This document shows positions 5,159-5,440 of a DNA stretch of 5,440 nt, piece after piece. The translations under genes and the position numbers were made by a program. Position 1 is the stretch's first letter. Each line of letters starts with the position of its first letter. Source of the stretch: Desulfatibacillaceae bacterium (GTDB taxonomy: Bacteria > Desulfobacterota > Desulfobacteria > Desulfobacterales > Desulfatibacillaceae); assembly GCA_030018745.1 (NCBI GenBank), contig JASEHB010000194.1, positions 1-5,440 of the forward strand. The letters are read 5' to 3'. The notes beneath the pieces are model-generated. The model saw only the letters and a program-made list of their open reading frames with translations, did not search any database and was not told the DNA's origin.

Positions 5159-5440
5159 TTATCCGCACCCTTATAACTTGTTGTTTAAAAGCAGCTTTGT
5201 TTGCTCATGGCCGCCGGAATTAAACCTTTGGCCTTTTTTTACAGAAATACGCTAACACGAAAGGCCCGGCCGCCTCAAGGCGCTTTTTGCCCAGGGCCAG
5301 CGCATTTGAAAAAGAACGAATTTGTTTTGGCTTTTTTCCCTGATATGGCAACAGGCTGCCATGCTCGCTTTAGGCTTTGCATATAGAACAAAATGACGGT
5401 TCCGGTTCTTTTTGAGCAATCTGCTTTTTTTTCGTGCTTT
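5159..5440. other. Non-coding upstream region of the cytidylate kinase-like gene
   Basis: There is no plausible gene here on either strand; the one longer plus-strand open stretch (5201-5386) lacks a ribosome binding site and any recognisable protein motif. The promoter of the minus-strand genes should be here, but I cannot find a pair of hexamers at proper spacing. The nearest candidate is TTGAGG with a 17-base gap to TTAGCG, which has a poor -10. A perfect 6-bp inverted repeat, ATGGCA (5345-5350) and TGCCAT (5357-5362) around ACAGGC, is the only tidy symmetrical element and could be an operator or a chance hairpin. Confidence 0.4.

Noticed and set aside
4490..5176. A 228-codon plus-strand open frame opposite the cytidylate kinase-like gene
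   Set aside because: It lies almost entirely antisense to a recognisable family protein, and its own translation shows no domain or sensible composition.
5201..5386. A 61-codon plus-strand open frame in the upstream region
   Set aside because: No ribosome binding site, no protein motif, and a sequence typical of non-coding DNA.

Overview
The window looks like ordinary chromosomal DNA from a Gram-negative anaerobe. My best guess is Desulfobacterota (a Desulfovibrio- or Desulfatibacillum-like sulfate reducer). This rests on a long G5/C5-flanked A/T hairpin at 78-126 of a kind I recall from intergenic spacers of those genomes, on a cytidylate-kinase-like protein of a type I associate with that phylum, and on molybdenum-cofactor genes. 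It is a moderate-confidence inference with no rRNA or marker gene behind it. I see no tRNA, rRNA, CRISPR array, transposase, phage gene or origin.

Layout: (1) 1-163 is a leader holding the long hairpin. (2) 164-1102 (+) encodes an extended short-chain dehydrogenase/reductase, probably starting at TTG. (3) 1103-1219 is a convergent, AT-rich spacer with a 9-bp direct repeat. Everything after that is on the minus strand. Read in the direction of transcription: a cytidylate kinase-like protein (5158-4352), a tandem TM2-domain membrane protein (4267-3875), a DoxX-like membrane protein (3829-3461), an OleA-type 3-oxoacyl synthase (3464-2448, ATGA overlap with the DoxX gene), then a spacer with a good sigma70-type promoter, then mobA (2333-1716, TTG start) and moaC (1723-1220, 8-nt overlap with mobA). 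(4) 5159-5440 is the non-coding upstream region of the leftmost minus-strand transcript.

How the genes fit together: moaC and mobA form a translationally coupled pair for molybdopterin biosynthesis (an early step and the final GMP attachment), which would serve bis-MGD enzymes such as formate dehydrogenases. The thiolase-fold enzyme keeps the Cys-His-Asn triad and a glutamate placed as in OleA, so it is more likely an acyl-CoA/acyl-thioester condensing enzyme of the OleA type than the housekeeping FabH. The SDR on the other side of moaC-mobA resembles the reductase class used in Ole pathways (OleD), but no OleB or OleC is present here, so a shared pathway is only a hypothesis. The DoxX-like and TM2 proteins are small membrane proteins of unknown role. 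I found no convincing new multi-gene system. The most interesting points are the OleA-like enzyme in a non-canonical neighbourhood, the long hairpin in the SDR leader, and the N-terminally extended cytidylate kinase-like protein.
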